A stretch of DNA of 64,000 nt, from NCBI RefSeq assembly GCF_949628215.1, contig NC_134311.1:12028582-12092581 (forward strand), read 5' to 3'. The notes under the pieces are model-generated. The model was given only the letters and a program-made list of their open reading frames with translations, ran no database searches and had not been told where the DNA came from. Of this stretch, positions 12,101 through 25,194 are shown piece after piece; the stretch's first letter is position 1; every line of letters starts with the position of its first letter. The DNA is from Phalacrocorax aristotelis. Taxonomy: Eukaryota; Chordata; Aves; Suliformes; Phalacrocoracidae. The position numbers were made by a program, and so were the translations under genes.

Positions 12101-14769
12101 TTTCATGAGGCAGTTGGATGGTAGTAAAGCACTTGTGCATGTTCAGTGTCTACCAGTTACATTACAGTAATAATAACTTCTGACCTTATGTTGTCTGATC
12201 ACAGGCTTCCCTTTAAAGCCTTTGCTTTGCCTATAAAAACCCAATTTTTCGTATCTATCTATACGTGTATATATATTCATACATACAGTCTACCCATGCT
12301 TGCATTATGGCTTAATCATCTGGTTAGTCAAGCAAGTTAGGGACTTGCTTTCCTTCCTCTTACTAAGCTCTTTGCCTAGCTTTATGTGTGAATTTGAAAG
12401 CTGTAACTCAGAAGCCTAGCTATTTACCAAAATAATCATACCAAAAGTGATAGTTAAAGACAACACCTGTGTGGGCAAACAGAACTCCTAGCTGCCTATC
12501 AAATAAAACTTATCACTTACAAGTCATTCTTTTGGATCATCAGTTCTGCATTATGAGAAAACTCAACATCTGCACAAAAAAAATCCTAGAAGAAAACCTG
12601 CTTGTAATCATGGGTGCTTAGGTAGCTCACATTCCAAGTTCCACTTCAAATCATTTAGAAAACAGAACACTAATATAGATCTATTTGCATGTTTAAATAG
12701 TTCTAAGGGGTGCACACATCTCCAAATTCCCAAGACTGTACTCTAGATTTATACAATTTTCAGAGTTTATAAAGTACTCAGCCTTCCTCTTTTTGAGAGG
12801 AAATATTTGGAGAGATCTCAGGTGATACATCCAGTTTGAAATTCACTTGAGTAGTCATGATTAGGTTGTAGAGTACTTAGATTTTAATTTCATATATTTT
12901 AACAGTGTCCCAAGAAGCCACTGTTTTACAGAATTAAATATTATGATTTATGGAATATATTAAGCATCTAAATACAGCAATTCTGCCATGGTGACCTGCT
13001 GAGTAAAGTATTCCAGCATGATAAATCTTCAACAGTATGAAAATCCAATGGCTTCAGGTTCTTTTGAAATTTGAATTGTTTGTGAATTGTATCACAGAAT
13101 GCTTTGAAAAACAGTTTCTTTTTACAGAAAGTACTTATGTCTGCAAGCCCAAGAAAAACTGATTTGAACAGTAACATTATTAGGTCTGTTGAAGGACTAA
13201 TCTGAACCATTATACAAGGAAAACACCTTAGGAAGTACATGGTCTTAACCCTGAGGGCAAATAAGGGAAAACATGGTGGTCTACTATACTTCATTTTGTT
13301 CTTACAGCAGGATTGAACCAGTGTACAGTAACAGATCATTCATTATTTTGTTTGATTTCCTTTTCATACTCTCAGTACATGGGAAGCCTTGAGTCACCTA
13401 TCAATTCATAATTACAACATGCATCAGAATTTCTGAGTATCTGTGCATCTTATCTGATGACTTGTTATTTGTTTCATTTATAGCACGCCATATTTTCATT
13501 ACACTTGGCATGGGCAGAGCTCACCTTTTTAAAGGGAAGCTGTTTTAGATCTAATTAACTCTGCATGATGGTTTATTTTTTTTTTGCTCAGAGGTATACA
13601 AACCATCTGTGCCTCTAATATGTTTCTCTTAAATAGTCCCTTAGCAAATCCTGTGATTTCTGAACATTTCTACTTTAACCTTCAGCCTTCTAGTAACACT
13701 TTTAGGTCATTTAACACAAACCAGACCCATTTATGTTTCCAAATCCAATTATCAAGAATCAAGTGTGAAGCTACATCTCTGAATAAATTTCCACTAGTTG
13801 TTACATGAACCTTTGCTGTAGCTGATATCACAGAGCTTTCTGAACAGACCCAATGCATACCAAAGTGATACGCAAATACAGATTAACATGGTCAGCAGAA
13901 TTTAAATACTCAAATTTTAAAGTAAGATCAACTCATTTTTTGTTGTTTGGTTTTTTGGAGTTTTTTTAGCAGGAAATTACTCTGCAGAAAAGACTTGACT
14001 TTCCTTTCTCAAAGTTAAAGTAGCATATCTCACTGGGAGAAGAGGGAAAAATCCAGTCACTCCAGTGACCCTCAATATACTCTGTACACAAGGAGAGAAT
14101 ACAAAAAGACAATAAAGCTATTCCCCACTTCACTGCCTTGCAGAAGAGCAAATCTGCGCTATGCTGAACGACAGGATGTGCTTGAATACACTTCCTGGTA
14201 AGTACATACTTTCAGAGAAAGTATACTGAGGCTGCCTCAATGTCCTTGTCCTTTTGCCATATGAAAGCCAAGGGTGTAGAGGTTGGACCTCACAGTTAAG
14301 CCGACTTTTTAAAACATAATAGAAAAGGTAGAATAGAAAGGTATACTGGAGACAGATCATGATAACAGCATGTCTTACCCTTGTGAGAATACCAGCCATG
14401 CTGCTAGACATGCTGTTTTTCATAACAGGCCTTTGATTCTAGATACCGATATCAGAGGCAACTTCCAAAAGCAGAATTGCAGAGAACATGCTTTCCAGCC
14501 TTTCCAGTAGACTTCTTTAAGAACTAATTTTCTTATAATCATAACTGAAATCTTACCCTTAAATATTTGACTTTAAACTTTACTAATAGATACTGCCCCC
14601 CCCCCCAATAAATACATATGATAATTCATTTTATTGGATTCTATATGGTTTCCCTTTCCTGAAAAAAACCACAGTTATTTGTGATGACTATGAAATCATG
14701 AAGTGGATTAATTAGACATCCATGAAAACTTGTCTTCCCCTTGGATGATACTGATAGTATTCTTTGCAG
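9177..14769. other. Intergenic, non-repetitive
   Basis: About 5.6 kb of AT-rich DNA without a recognisable interspersed repeat or gene. There is a C11 run at 14596-14606. The longest open frame (minus, 13339-12968, 123 codons) has no motif I recognise and no flanking splice or promoter pattern that I would trust. Confidence 0.5.
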
Positions 14770-15966
14770 ATACAATGGGAAGAGGAATTTCACAAGGGAA
14801 GAGCTATGGATATCACCTACCTGGAATTCTGCAAGGCCTCTGACACGGTCCCCACAGCACCCTTCCCTCTAAACTGAGGAAATATGGATTTGATGGGTGG
14901 GGTGTTCGGTGGATGAGGAATTGGTTGGATGGTCACATCCAGAGAGTAGTGGTCAATGGCTCAACACCCAGATGGAGACCAGTGGTGAGTGGTGTCCCTC
15001 AAGGTTCCGTACTGGGACCAGTACTGTTTAATATTTTCATCAGTGACATAGACTGTGGGATCGAGTGCACCCTCAGCAGGTCTGCAGATGACACCAAGCT
15101 GAGCGGTGCAGTTGACACACCAGAAGGACAGGATGCCATCCAAAGAGACATGGACAAGCTGGAGAGGTGGGCCTGTGAGAACATTTTAAGGTTCAAAAAG
15201 GCCAAGTGCAACATCCTGAGCCTGGGTCGGGGCAACCCCCAATATCAGTACAGGCTGGGGGATGAAGGGATTGGGAGCGGGCTTGCAGAGAAGGACTTGC
15301 GGGTCCTGGTGGATGAAAAGCTGGACATGAGCCAACAATGTGTGCTTGCTTCCCAGACAGCCAACCGTCTCCTAGGTTGCATCCCCAGCAGCGTGGCCAG
15401 CAGGTCGTGGGAGGTGATTCTGCTGCTCTGCTCTTGTGAGACCCCACCTGGAGTGCTGCATCCAGCTCTGGAGGCCTCAGCACAAGTAGGACGTGGTCCT
15501 GTTGGAGTGGGTCCAGAGGAAGCCACAAAAATGGTCCGAGGGCTGGAGCACATCTCCTACAAGGACAGGCTGAGAGAGTTGGGGTTGTTCAACCTGGGGA
15601 AGAGAAGGCTGTGGGGAGACCCTACTGTGGCCTTCCAGTACTTAAAGGGAGACTATAGGAAAGGTGGGGAGAATCTCTTTAGCAAGGCCTGTTGTGACAG
15701 GACGAGGGGTAATGGTTTTGAACTGGAAGAGGATAGATTTGGACCAGACAAGGAAGAAATGATTTGCTATGAGTGTGGTGAAACAGGGGCACAGGTTGCC
15801 CACAGAGGTGGTAGATGCCCCACCCCTAGAGACATTCAGTGTCAGGTTGGATGGGGCTCTGAGCAACCTGATCTAGTTGAAGATGTTCCCGTTCACTGCA
15901 GAGGGATTGGACTAGCTGACCTCTAAAGGTCTCTTCCAACCCAAACCGTTCTATGATTCTATGATT
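14770..15966 (+). mobile_element. CR1 LINE, 5'-truncated, RT palm to 3' end
   Basis: The element enters CR1 ORF2 in the RT domain and runs to a 3' tail of ATTCTATGATTCTATG at 15953-15966. The 3' part (15189-15957) is nearly identical to 61547-62315, with six mismatches and no indel, whereas the sequence just 5' of it is only about 84% alike. That pattern suggests recent sequence exchange. The subfamily has the 3' UTR block GAGCAACCTGATCTAG, also present at 1884-1991 and in the 47.4-kb copy. Confidence 0.95.
14913..15926 (+). pseudogene. CR1 ORF2 remnant, reverse transcriptase fragment
   Basis: This is an open stretch of 337 codons. It carries RT motif B ([15 protein letters not shown], residues ~29-43) and a mutated motif C ([11 protein letters not shown], ~55-65), followed by the CR1 connection region LGVLVDE-like and [14 protein letters not shown]. 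It is broken at the 5' end, where motif A ([10 protein letters not shown], 14820-14850) is in another frame and stops intervene. From about the FGPDKEEM position the frame departs from the usual ORF2 C-terminus and runs through the 3' UTR, which marks a frameshift shared with the 61.5-kb copy. A CR1 RT normally acts in target-primed reverse transcription in the nucleus; this remnant cannot. Confidence 0.9.
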
Positions 15967-18900
15967 TTATAATACATAGCAGGAGTTTCGCGGGTCACTA
16001 TGGGACCATTAAGAAAAACAACAGGGAAATGTTAGAAATATTACAGAATTAAATAGAAAATTTTACTGTTACGTATTTAGCTGAGGTTGTGCAGCCTCTT
16101 TTCATGGTTCACTCTGAGTTACGGTCCAGTTTAAAGGTACTTGATCTTTGCAGTGTTGGCAGAAAGAAAGATATTTCTACTGTAAAACCCTGACACATCC
16201 AAATGTCTTCTGGGGGAAATACTATTTTTTTTGCTTTTGAAGTAGCCAACCTAATGGTTGAGAGTGACAATCTCAGGGTAGAGAATAAAATTATTTATAA
16301 TTTCCCTAATAAAGATAAATGGATAATCAGTATACAATGGTTTTATTCAGAGTTGTGTGCACTGTCTATGACAGAATGGATGGCTACACTGATGGACAGA
16401 TATGCTCAAAGCTGTGCCCCAAAATCACAGTCCTGGGTCCATCCAATGGCTTCACCCTGGCTCTGTATTGAGAAAATCTGTGCATTTTCTAATTTTCTCC
16501 CACACTTGGGTTTCTTCTGTACCCAGGATCCAACAGGGAATCAACTATAAAACTGGTAAAACCCACTTTTTTCTAAGTTTAATGAAGCTTTCAGAAAATA
16601 TTTGTTTCATAAAAATGGCCAGATGTGGAATGATTACCAAAGCATAAGGAATTATGTTTGTTCCTCAGTAACAGTTTCTTCTCCTTGGAAAACAGAGCAA
16701 CAACATGACTCACTGCACTACAACAAGTGGAGTGAAAAGCAACACTGAATTTGGATAACATTTCTGAATGCAGAATGTCTTTCTCCATAGGAAAATGTAT
16801 GCACACACTTGTAAGTATATATAATAAAGATGCTTCATATATAATTATTTTATTTACTTTTTATTTACTTACATATAGAATTTTATCTATATACATATAT
16901 GAGTATATATATAAATCATAGATATTTCACAGACACAGTGTTACAATGAATTAATAAGTGCTTGTTAGTTGAATACCGGCCTTAAAATCAATACCTGGGT
17001 TTGGGGACTTTGGGTTTTGTTTGTGGTGGTTTTTGGTTGTGTTGGGTTGTTTTGGGTTTTGGTTTGGTTTTTATATTTTTGGTAATGCCTTTTTTATTTT
17101 CAGCTCTCTCCCCATCTTTTTTAACTACTTTAAAAGAAAGAATACAAGTTGAAGGAAAGTGTTTGTAACCCTGCCCTTTTTAAAATATAAACTATGGATA
17201 GTTTACTCAAATTATCTTTCACCAGCTAAATAAGCATCATTAAAAATGATATGTCCCTTACTGTGGAAGCAACAACCGTCAGCCTGTTGAAAAACCTAGT
17301 GGAAATCATCTATGCCAAACATCTTCCCTTTCATTCCTAGACAGGTATTTTTGCACAAATTGTGCACCCTTCTAGTTTCTACTTCATAAGAAGGGAAGAG
17401 ATATTCTTCCAGCCACTCCTTTCTTTCTGTTCATCATTAATTAATCTATTTGATATAACTTAATTGACAACTTCTGATTCTTCTTAGGTAAGGAATCCCG
17501 TTACAGCAAGAACAATACACTGAGCTTAATGACAGTCCTTCCAAAAAATCTTGTTTTCACTTAGAAAGTTTCTACAGAATGCTTAACATTGGACTCTGTA
17601 CTTACATAAATTACCTTCTTTTGCATTTCAGTCAAGCATGAGTAAAAAAGACTGATTTCATAGCTACTGAACATGTGGTCTATTCAAACAATAACCTCCC
17701 TGAAAGCAGTCATTATTTGGTTTGTTAGATAATTCTCTTCACTTGCTGCACAAGGGTTGTCAGCCAGCTCTGATTAGCTGATAACTGTCTGTGGCCATTA
17801 TAAATGACTACTCCAGCTTCAGAGGGGCTAGGATTTCAAAATGATTTTTAAAAATTCCCTAAAACTCTGGAAAGAAGTATCATCCAGTATACTTATGTAG
17901 GACCCCAAAGCAACATTTTATGAGGAGTTCTACGTATCTTTAAATAAGTAGAATGGAACTATGTCATAAGCCAATCATTTATTGTTAGTTAATGGTAAAT
18001 TAAATAATAAATTAATAAATACTGAAAATTACTGTCATATTCTTGTGATTTTTAGAATACAAAGCGTCATAAATATACTGTCATCTTTTAGTGTTTTGTT
18101 TATTTCAGCCTATATGATTAAAAGTAAAAAAAGAAATCTATGGCATTCTGTGATTTTCAGTTACAGCCTCTGTGTGTTTTTTTACCCCACCAGATATTGT
18201 TCACATAGTCTTAATATCAGCATGGGTCCCTAGAAGCATATCTTGCCTTCTCTTGTACTGAAAATTATGTTATGCAAGGTTTTGGATCAGAATCAACTGC
18301 CACCTCTGGTTCCTTTTTAGCAGTATTTCCTTCTGAACTTCTCGGATTCTGAGACATAAGAATATTGCAATCTGATTTTCAGAAATGGTTACCATTTTAG
18401 ATCATAAATTATTCCAGTACAGAAGGGCAACCTTCACAGAGAATGAGTCCTATTAATTTTCAGCCGCTGTGGTGTCTTCGAAATCTTTTAACTGCAGGAA
18501 GATAGAGGGCTGATTAGGGCAGGAGGATGACAACCAAGAAAGATGACAGTCACTGTAAACTGTTAAGTTAAATTAATCCCACCTTTCAACTTCTTCAGGT
18601 AAAACTTCTTGGATAAAGTCTTTCCCATAGACACACAATCATATTTTTTAAAATTCCTTTAAAACCCTTTTGGCTATACTATATTAGGTCATTTCATAAA
18701 TCATATACTTACCATGTTAAAATTTTCAAATCTCCACTCCTGCTCTTTCTCTTTGGAATAATGTTAACATCTCTGCACATACAAGGTCAAAACATTTGTC
18801 TCCAGTGACAGTGTGAACAGTTTCTGCCCCAAAACAAGGTTTTTTCTAACCAGCAACAATACCTAAACAAATTCCTGTAATGTAGACATTCTATTTCTCC

Positions 18901-21010
18901 AGAAGGACAAGGCTGTTTGTATGCAGGTGAACGCAATCTCAAAGATAACAGAATTATGCAGAAAAGCTTCTTTCACCTGTGCTTTTGACATGAACAAATT
19001 GGAACATAGGAGGTTTCTAAATTTCTGTTGGACATCTTTTAAAAATGATCAGCATGACTGTTGAGGAAGCTTTAGTTAAACTATATCTAATTATACCTTA
19101 GTTTTTAAAAGAAAAAGAGAAGGCTGCATAGATGGTAAATCGTACCCTAAAAGATTTGTTACCTGTTTTTTATTGGTAAATTTCAAACAAATTGAAATGG
19201 CAAAAAGATAAAATTTAGGACATCATTATATCTTGTCAACATGAAAGAGATCAATGAGAGAAAGAAAAGAACAAGAAAAAAAAAAGTATTACGTGTATGG
19301 ATTAAAGGAAAGCAAAGGATATTTTGGCTATGTCCTGGTATTGCTGCAGAGAAAACTATCTATAAGACTCCATTCACTTTCCTGCTACGGCCAAATAAGA
19401 ACTCTGGTCTTCTCTGAGGTCTCATTTGTCTCTTAACATCCCTGAGATATTTTCTCTTTCTCTTTAATGGTAAAGAATAAGCATGAACAAAGATAACATC
19501 CTACAACTTTGAAGCATGCAAAATCTAACATTTATATCAGCATGCTGCTGAGTGTTTTTGTATAATGTGATTTTATCTAGGGGCCTTCCAAGACATGAGG
19601 TGGCATGGGAAAAACTGGGGACAGTGGAAGAGCAGAGGAACCACACTGGACACAAAATACGTCCCTGTTGACTTTGGGAATACCGCACAGAGCAAACTCT
19701 CAAGCTGTCATTATATCCTAACAGTATAATCTGGAGTAGTTTGTTCCTCTACTCAGGATAGCTGTGGTAGAGTCTGACTGATGCGAGCAGAGGCAGGAGA
19801 ACAAAACTACTGTCTCATTTAACTGACAGTGCAAATATATCCTTACAGATCTGTCAATAACAACAGTGTAGGAAAACCTACCATGCTTGTTAGAGTTACT
19901 GCTTAGCTTATCAGAAAAGCCACTGGATGCTCTAAAACATTGCATTCTTATGGGAAACAAACATTATAGCTAGAAACAAAATAAAAAGGACATATCACAG
20001 CTTGTCTTGTAATTCACAGATTTTTCAATTTTGTTCGCAATACACAGTCAAATGAGCAATTACATCTGTGAAATTAATCAATGTCAGACAGAGATATGTT
20101 TTCTATATGTAATTTGCTTGCTCTCAGATGAGTTATTTCTAACATTAACCTCTATGCATTAATTGATTATGATCAAAGAAAATAACCTAGGAATTCCTTT
20201 AATTCCGTTTCCACACACATTGACTTTTGGACAGATCACTAGAGTTAATTAAACTCCCTTCATTTAATATTGCTGTGTAGACCAGAGTTCTCCAGTTCAG
20301 AGCATATTAAAGGAAAATATCAGATTCAGCTGTGTACATCTTTCACAAGCCTCTGGATGATAATCATACAAGATTGTTTTCATGGCAACATGTTAGATTT
20401 TTAATTAACATTGTAAATCTGATTACTTGCTGACCTCCAAACCAGTCACCCATTTGCTAACTTACAATACAACTTAAAGTGGACTAATATGCATGAAAAG
20501 TGCAGTTTTCACTGAATCTCTTATTCCAGCAGGAGGTTTTAATAAGGTTTTATACTATAAAAGAAAGATCGGAAAATAAAGTTTAAGTCGTCAGATTTAA
20601 AAACAAGTAGTAAGATTCCAGAATATCACATGATTATGTTATGAAATCATACCCATTTATCTTTATCTCAAATAATTTTGCACCTTAACTTCTTCTTTTC
20701 CTCATTCTTTTGTGTCACAATATATGAAGATGGAGACACCTTTTAAGGTGTGGTTTGTCATCTTTTAAAAGGAAAGGAAGAAATAGGAGTAATTACATAA
20801 AAATGTGACTCACTACCTATTGACCGATTTGCCAGTAATCAGATACGTTTTGTGTAGATAGTCATGCAACAGTAAAGGCCTGAATAAAGAGTACGGTTAG
20901 AAGTTTCTTAGGATGTGTTTTATATGTGCTCCAGCCAAAGCCACCACACACGGTGTTTGATCAATAATAGATGCATAGATAGAAAAATTCACATCTGTGA
21001 GGAAAAGATT
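15967..21010. other. Intergenic, with GT-rich tract and CNE-like stretch
   Basis: No gene or interspersed repeat was recognised. At 16998-17075 there is a purine-pyrimidine-biased GGGTTT/GGTTTT-rich tract. At about 20030-20480 the sequence is AT-rich but non-repetitive and dense in homeodomain-like TAAT cores and a LEF/TCF-like ATCAAAG (near 20171). That texture is typical of conserved non-coding elements, but conservation cannot be judged from one sequence. Confidence 0.45.
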
Positions 21011-21368
21011 CATGGGCGACGAACACAGCAGTGGCAACAGTAAGTCCCGTGGCCGGGCACTGGATTGGGGTGGACAAGCGGGTTCCCCGAGACAGAGAAG
21101 CCCGAGGAAGTGCAGAGCGGCCCAGCAGCTCTCTCAAGGGAGGCTGACGTGGCCTGGGCGTTGTGACAAGCAACTGCAGGAGATTTAAATGGCCCCAGGG
21201 AGCACGAGCCACCCAGGAGCACGGCGAACAGGACGGGCACGTCAGCCAGGGAGTAGCATGGCAGTTTGCACAGGGCATGGCGCGTCAGCCAGGGTGAGCA
21301 GGGAGGGTGCTGCATCCAGCTTGTAGGCCCACAGCCCGGGAAGTTCTCTCGGTTTCTGCCAGGATAGG

Positions 21369-22341
21369 ATGGTGAGCACTTGCCGCAGAGCAAATACCAG
21401 CGTTATCATGGAGAAAGTCTCAAAGAGGTCTCACGCATCCACCCAGACGGAGCTGGGGGCTTCAGTACAGATGGTAGGTTGCAACGTGTGCCTCAACACC
21501 TCGCGTGGTGCACAAGGCGTGCACAGGTCAATGATCTGCTGCGCCAGGTGGCTGAGTTGTAAGAGACAGTTAGAAGGCTGAGTAATATTAGTAGGACTGA
21601 GGCAGAGATAGATAGGCAGCCCCAGAACCACGCTTCTGTAGCAGAAACAACTGAGAAGGAAGAGCCACCTTGGACCCTGGTAACCCACAGAAGCAGGGCT
21701 CTTCCTCAGCCCCCACCTCCCAGTATCACCAGCAACAACAGATTTGTAGCTTTAGCAACTGCAGACACCCACAAGCAAGGTCCACAAGGTGCAACTGTAC
21801 CAGCAGCACAGAGTAGATACCACAGAGAGAAGAGATGAGTGCTCGTAGTGGGTGACTGTGTGAAAAGGCACTGAGGCACCCATCTGCCAACCTGACAGGG
21901 AGTCCCAAGAGGTTTGCTGTCTTCTGGGAGCTAACATCTGAGACATCATTGAGAGGGTGCTACAACTTGTCAAAAGCACTGATTACTTTCTTTTGCTACT
22001 CTTCCATGTGGGCACACATGATGCTGCAAGCCAGAGTCTGGGCAGAACTAAGCAAGACTATAAAGCTCTGGGAAAGCAAGTGAAAAATATTGGTGCCCAA
22101 GTTATCTTCTCCTCTGTACTACCTGTTGGAGAAAAATGGGTGACTAGAAATAGGAAAATAATGCAAATCAGCTCCTGGTTATGTGGCTGTGTGTTGATGT
22201 GAGGGTTTTGGCTTTTATGATAATGGGATGCTCTTCAGCAACCATAGGCTGCTAGGGAGGGATGGACTCCACCTGTCAGGAAGGGGCAAGGGAATCTTGG
22301 GCAGCAGGCTGGCAAACTTGATGAGGAGGGCTTTAAACTGA
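21369..22341 (+). pseudogene. CR1 ORF1 pseudogene (SGNH esterase-like)
   Basis: Read in several frames, this resembles CR1 ORF1. An N-terminal part has ASTQTE (near residue 23 of the 21369 frame) and VNDLLRQVAEL. A proline-rich linker follows near 21700. The SGNH hydrolase-like domain then shows VLVVGDC (21841-21861), LLLFHVGTHD (21993-22022) and DGLHLSGRGK (near 22263-22292), ending at a TGA at 22339. The known family has a nucleophile Ser in GDS and an Asn in GTND. Here they read GDC and GTHD, so catalytic residues are lost. A frameshift near 22190-22200 and internal stops (near 21830 and 21900) break the frame. In intact elements ORF1p binds RNA and supports retrotransposition. Confidence 0.85.
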
Positions 22342-22529
22342 GGAACCTGGGGGGAGGGAGACAAACTGGCAATGCTAATGCCATCACACACTATGGGGGA
22401 ATAAGACAGGACAACCTGAGCAGTGATAAAGGTGCCGTGGTGGCCTCATGCAATGGCAACCAGGAGACCAACCACCTCAAGGGTTTGCATGGCTATAGTG
22501 GGTCCTTGTACAACCCTCCATGGAAACCC

Positions 22530-24157
22530 ATGTGCTCAAGCACCTTTCTGAAATGCCTGTACACCAATGCATGCAGCATGGGGAATAAACGGGAGGCACT
22601 AGACGTCTGTGTACAGTCACAGGACCATGATCTCATTGCAATAACAGAGACATGGTGGGATGGCTCACATGGTTGCAATGTGGTTATGGATGGCTACAGG
22701 CTTTTCAGGAAAGACAGACCAGCAAGGCGAGGTGGGGGAGTTGCTCTTTATGTGAGGGAGCAACTGGAATGCATCGAGCTCTACCTTGGAGTGGAAGGGG
22801 AACAGGTTGAGAGCTTGTGGGTAAAAATTAAGGGACAGCCAAAGCCAAATATGGGTGACACTGCTCTAGAGGTCTGCTACAGGCCACGTGATCAGGAAGA
22901 GGAAGCTGATGAAGCCTTCTGCAGACAGCTGGAATTAGCCTCGCAATTGCAGGCCCTGGTCTTCATAGGGGACTTCAACCACCCTGATATTTGTTGGAAA
23001 ATCAACACAGCGAGGCATGTATAATCCAGAAGGTTCCTAAAGAGCATCGAGGACAACTTTTTGACGAAAGTAGTGGAGGAGCCAATGAGGCGATATGTGC
23101 TGTTCGAACTTATCCTCACAAACAAGGAAGGGCTGGTTGAGGAGGTGATATTTGGGGGTAGCCTTGGCTGCAGTGACCGTGAAATGGTTGAGTTTAGAAT
23201 ACTGCGAGGTAGAAGCAGGGCTATGAGTCACGTTATATCCTTGGACTTCAAGAGGACCAACTTTGTCCTCTTCAAAGACCTGCTAGAAGGAATCCCGTGG
23301 GCTGGGCTCTGGAGGGCAGGAGGGTCCAAGAGGGCTGGACAGTATTCAAGGACCACTTTCTCTGAGCTCAAGATCAGTGCACCCTCAGGAGGAAGCAGTC
23401 AGGCAGAGGAGCCAGGAGACCTGTGTGGACGACCAAAGACCTTCTAAAGAAACCCAAATGGAAGAGGGAGAAAGGAACTGGCCATGTGGGAGGAATATAG
23501 GAATGTTGTCAAGGTATGCAGAGATGTGACGAAGAAGGCCAAGGCCAACTTGGAACTAAACCTGGCAAGGGATGCCAAAGATAACAAGAAGGGCTTCTTT
23601 AAATACATCATCAGTAAAAGAAAGACTGGGGATGCAGTGGGGCAGCAGCTGAACAAGGAAGGGGCCCTGCTGATGCGGGATGCAGAGAAGGGGGAGTTAC
23701 TGAATGTCTTCTTTGCCTTGGTCTTTACTGCTAAAGCTGGCCCTCAGGAATCTCAGCCTCCAGTGAAGAGAGGACAAATTGGGAGAAAGGAAGACTTACC
23801 ATTGGTTGAGATGGATTGGATCAGAGACCACCTAGGCAAACTACACCTTTGCAGATCCATGGGCCCCAATGGGATGCACCCACCAGTGAGTGCTGAGGGA
23901 GCTGGAGGATGTTCTTGCTGAGCCACTCTCCATCATCTTTGAAAGGTCGTGGAGGACAGGAGAGGTGCCCAAGGACTGGAGGAAAGCAAATGTCACTCCA
24001 GTCTTCAAAAAGGGCAAGAAGGAGGACCTGGGGAACTATAGGCCAGTCATCCTCACCTCCATCCCCAGAAAGGTGATGGAGCAGTGAATTCTGGAGGTCA
24101 TGTCCAGGCATGTAGAGGAAAAAAAGGTTATCAGAAGTAGTCAACATGGATTCACCA
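22530..24157 (+). pseudogene. CR1 ORF2 pseudogene (endonuclease, start of RT)
   Basis: The start lies near the ATG at 22530, followed by LKCLYTNACSMGNKREALD, the usual CR1 ORF2 opening. The apurinic-endonuclease-like domain is readable to 23024 with TETWWDGSH (metal-binding Glu) and GDFNHPDICW (Asp/Asn). A stop after ARHV and a frameshift separate it from the linker (23061-23447), which is followed by the pre-RT region (23484-23921). The RT start ([20 protein letters not shown], then [16 protein letters not shown]) ends at QHGFTKG. There is a stop in place of the usual residue after KVMEQ (24085-24087). The polymerase palm is deleted. Intact ORF2 nicks target DNA and reverse-transcribes the element. 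Confidence 0.9.
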
Positions 24158-24601
24158 AGGGGATATGGAGGGGACTGGAGCATCTCCCTTATGAGGAAAG
24201 GCTGAGAGTCTTGGGTTTGTTTAGCCTGGAGAAAAGAAGAATGAGTACAGATTTCACAAATATCTATAAGGGGTGGGTGATAGGACGATGGGGCTAGGCT
24301 CTTTTCAATAGTGTCCAATGATAGGCCAAGGGGCAATGAGCACAAGTTGGAACACAGGAAGTTCTAGCTAAACATGAGAAAAAATTCTTTCCTATGAGGG
24401 TGACAGAGCAGTGGCATAGGCTGGCCAGGGAGGTTGTGGAGTCTCCTTCCCTGGAGACATTCAAAACCCTCCTGGATGCGTTCCTGTGCCCCCTGCTCTG
24501 GGTGTGCCTGCTCAAGCAGGGGCGTTGGACAAGATGATCTCCAGAGGTCCCTTCCAACCCTTACCATTCTGTGATTCTGTGATTCTGTGATTCTGTGATT
24601 T

Positions 24602-25194
24602 GTAGACCACTCAACTCATAACCAGAGAAAACGTATTCAGAAAAAATATTTTTCTTGTAGCATGCATGCAATACTACAGTTCTTGTATTAGAATGATGTA
24701 GCTTTCTTATTATAGAAAAAATTTACAAACAAGACAAACTTATGCCTTAACCAGTGTGATTACTTTTATAACAAGATGTTACCAAAAATAGTTTATTGAA
24801 AAGAAAAATCTTGTCTTTGTTTAAACCACAGTACTTACGAAGAAGTGGAACAGCTATAGTGTTCTTACAAGGATTCAAACAAAAAGAATTCCTGTGGTTT
24901 TAGTGTCCCAGGCTTCCATTAATAGTAACCACAATACTGGCTTATTTCAATAGGTAAAATGTATATGAAGTGTACTTTTTGTACCCATTGTGTCATCATC
25001 CTGATTCTTTCATAAAAGTGTTTATCTGGATTCTCTCTCACATCATGATCAATAGTCATTTTTCAATTCTAAATTGTAGCTATTCAAGACCTTTTAGACA
25101 CATTTTTTTCTGTTGCAGCAATGTGTATTAGATTTTTATTTTCTTTCTTTCAGAGAGCTTTTTTCCTATAGCAGTATATCTTTAAGTGACAATC
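24602..25194. other. Intergenic, non-repetitive
   Basis: AT-rich spacer between two CR1 copies. I see no motif in it. A CR1-tail-like CATGGAATCACTGAG at 25195 marks the probable left edge of the next element. Confidence 0.5.

Larger units (their letters stand above)
21011..24601 (+). mobile_element. Nearly full-length CR1 LINE with RT-core deletion
   Basis: The GC-rich 5' region begins near 21011 and leads into ORF1 (esterase-type), ORF2 (endonuclease and RT start) and the 3' UTR. It ends in four ATTCTGTG units (24567-24601). At about 24157 the RT sequence QHGFTKG jumps directly to the ORF2 C-terminal region [20 protein letters not shown], so the RT palm including the ADD motif is absent. 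Several stops and frameshifts show it is inactive. It belongs to the subfamily with the CAAGATGATCTCCAGAGGTC 3' UTR block. Confidence 0.93.

Noticed and set aside
15642..15926. A possible novel C-terminal domain with Cys residues (YECGETG...) after the CR1 RT remnant
   Set aside because: The same sequence read in another frame is the usual CR1 ORF2 end and 3' UTR. The domain is a frameshift artefact shared with the 62-kb copy.
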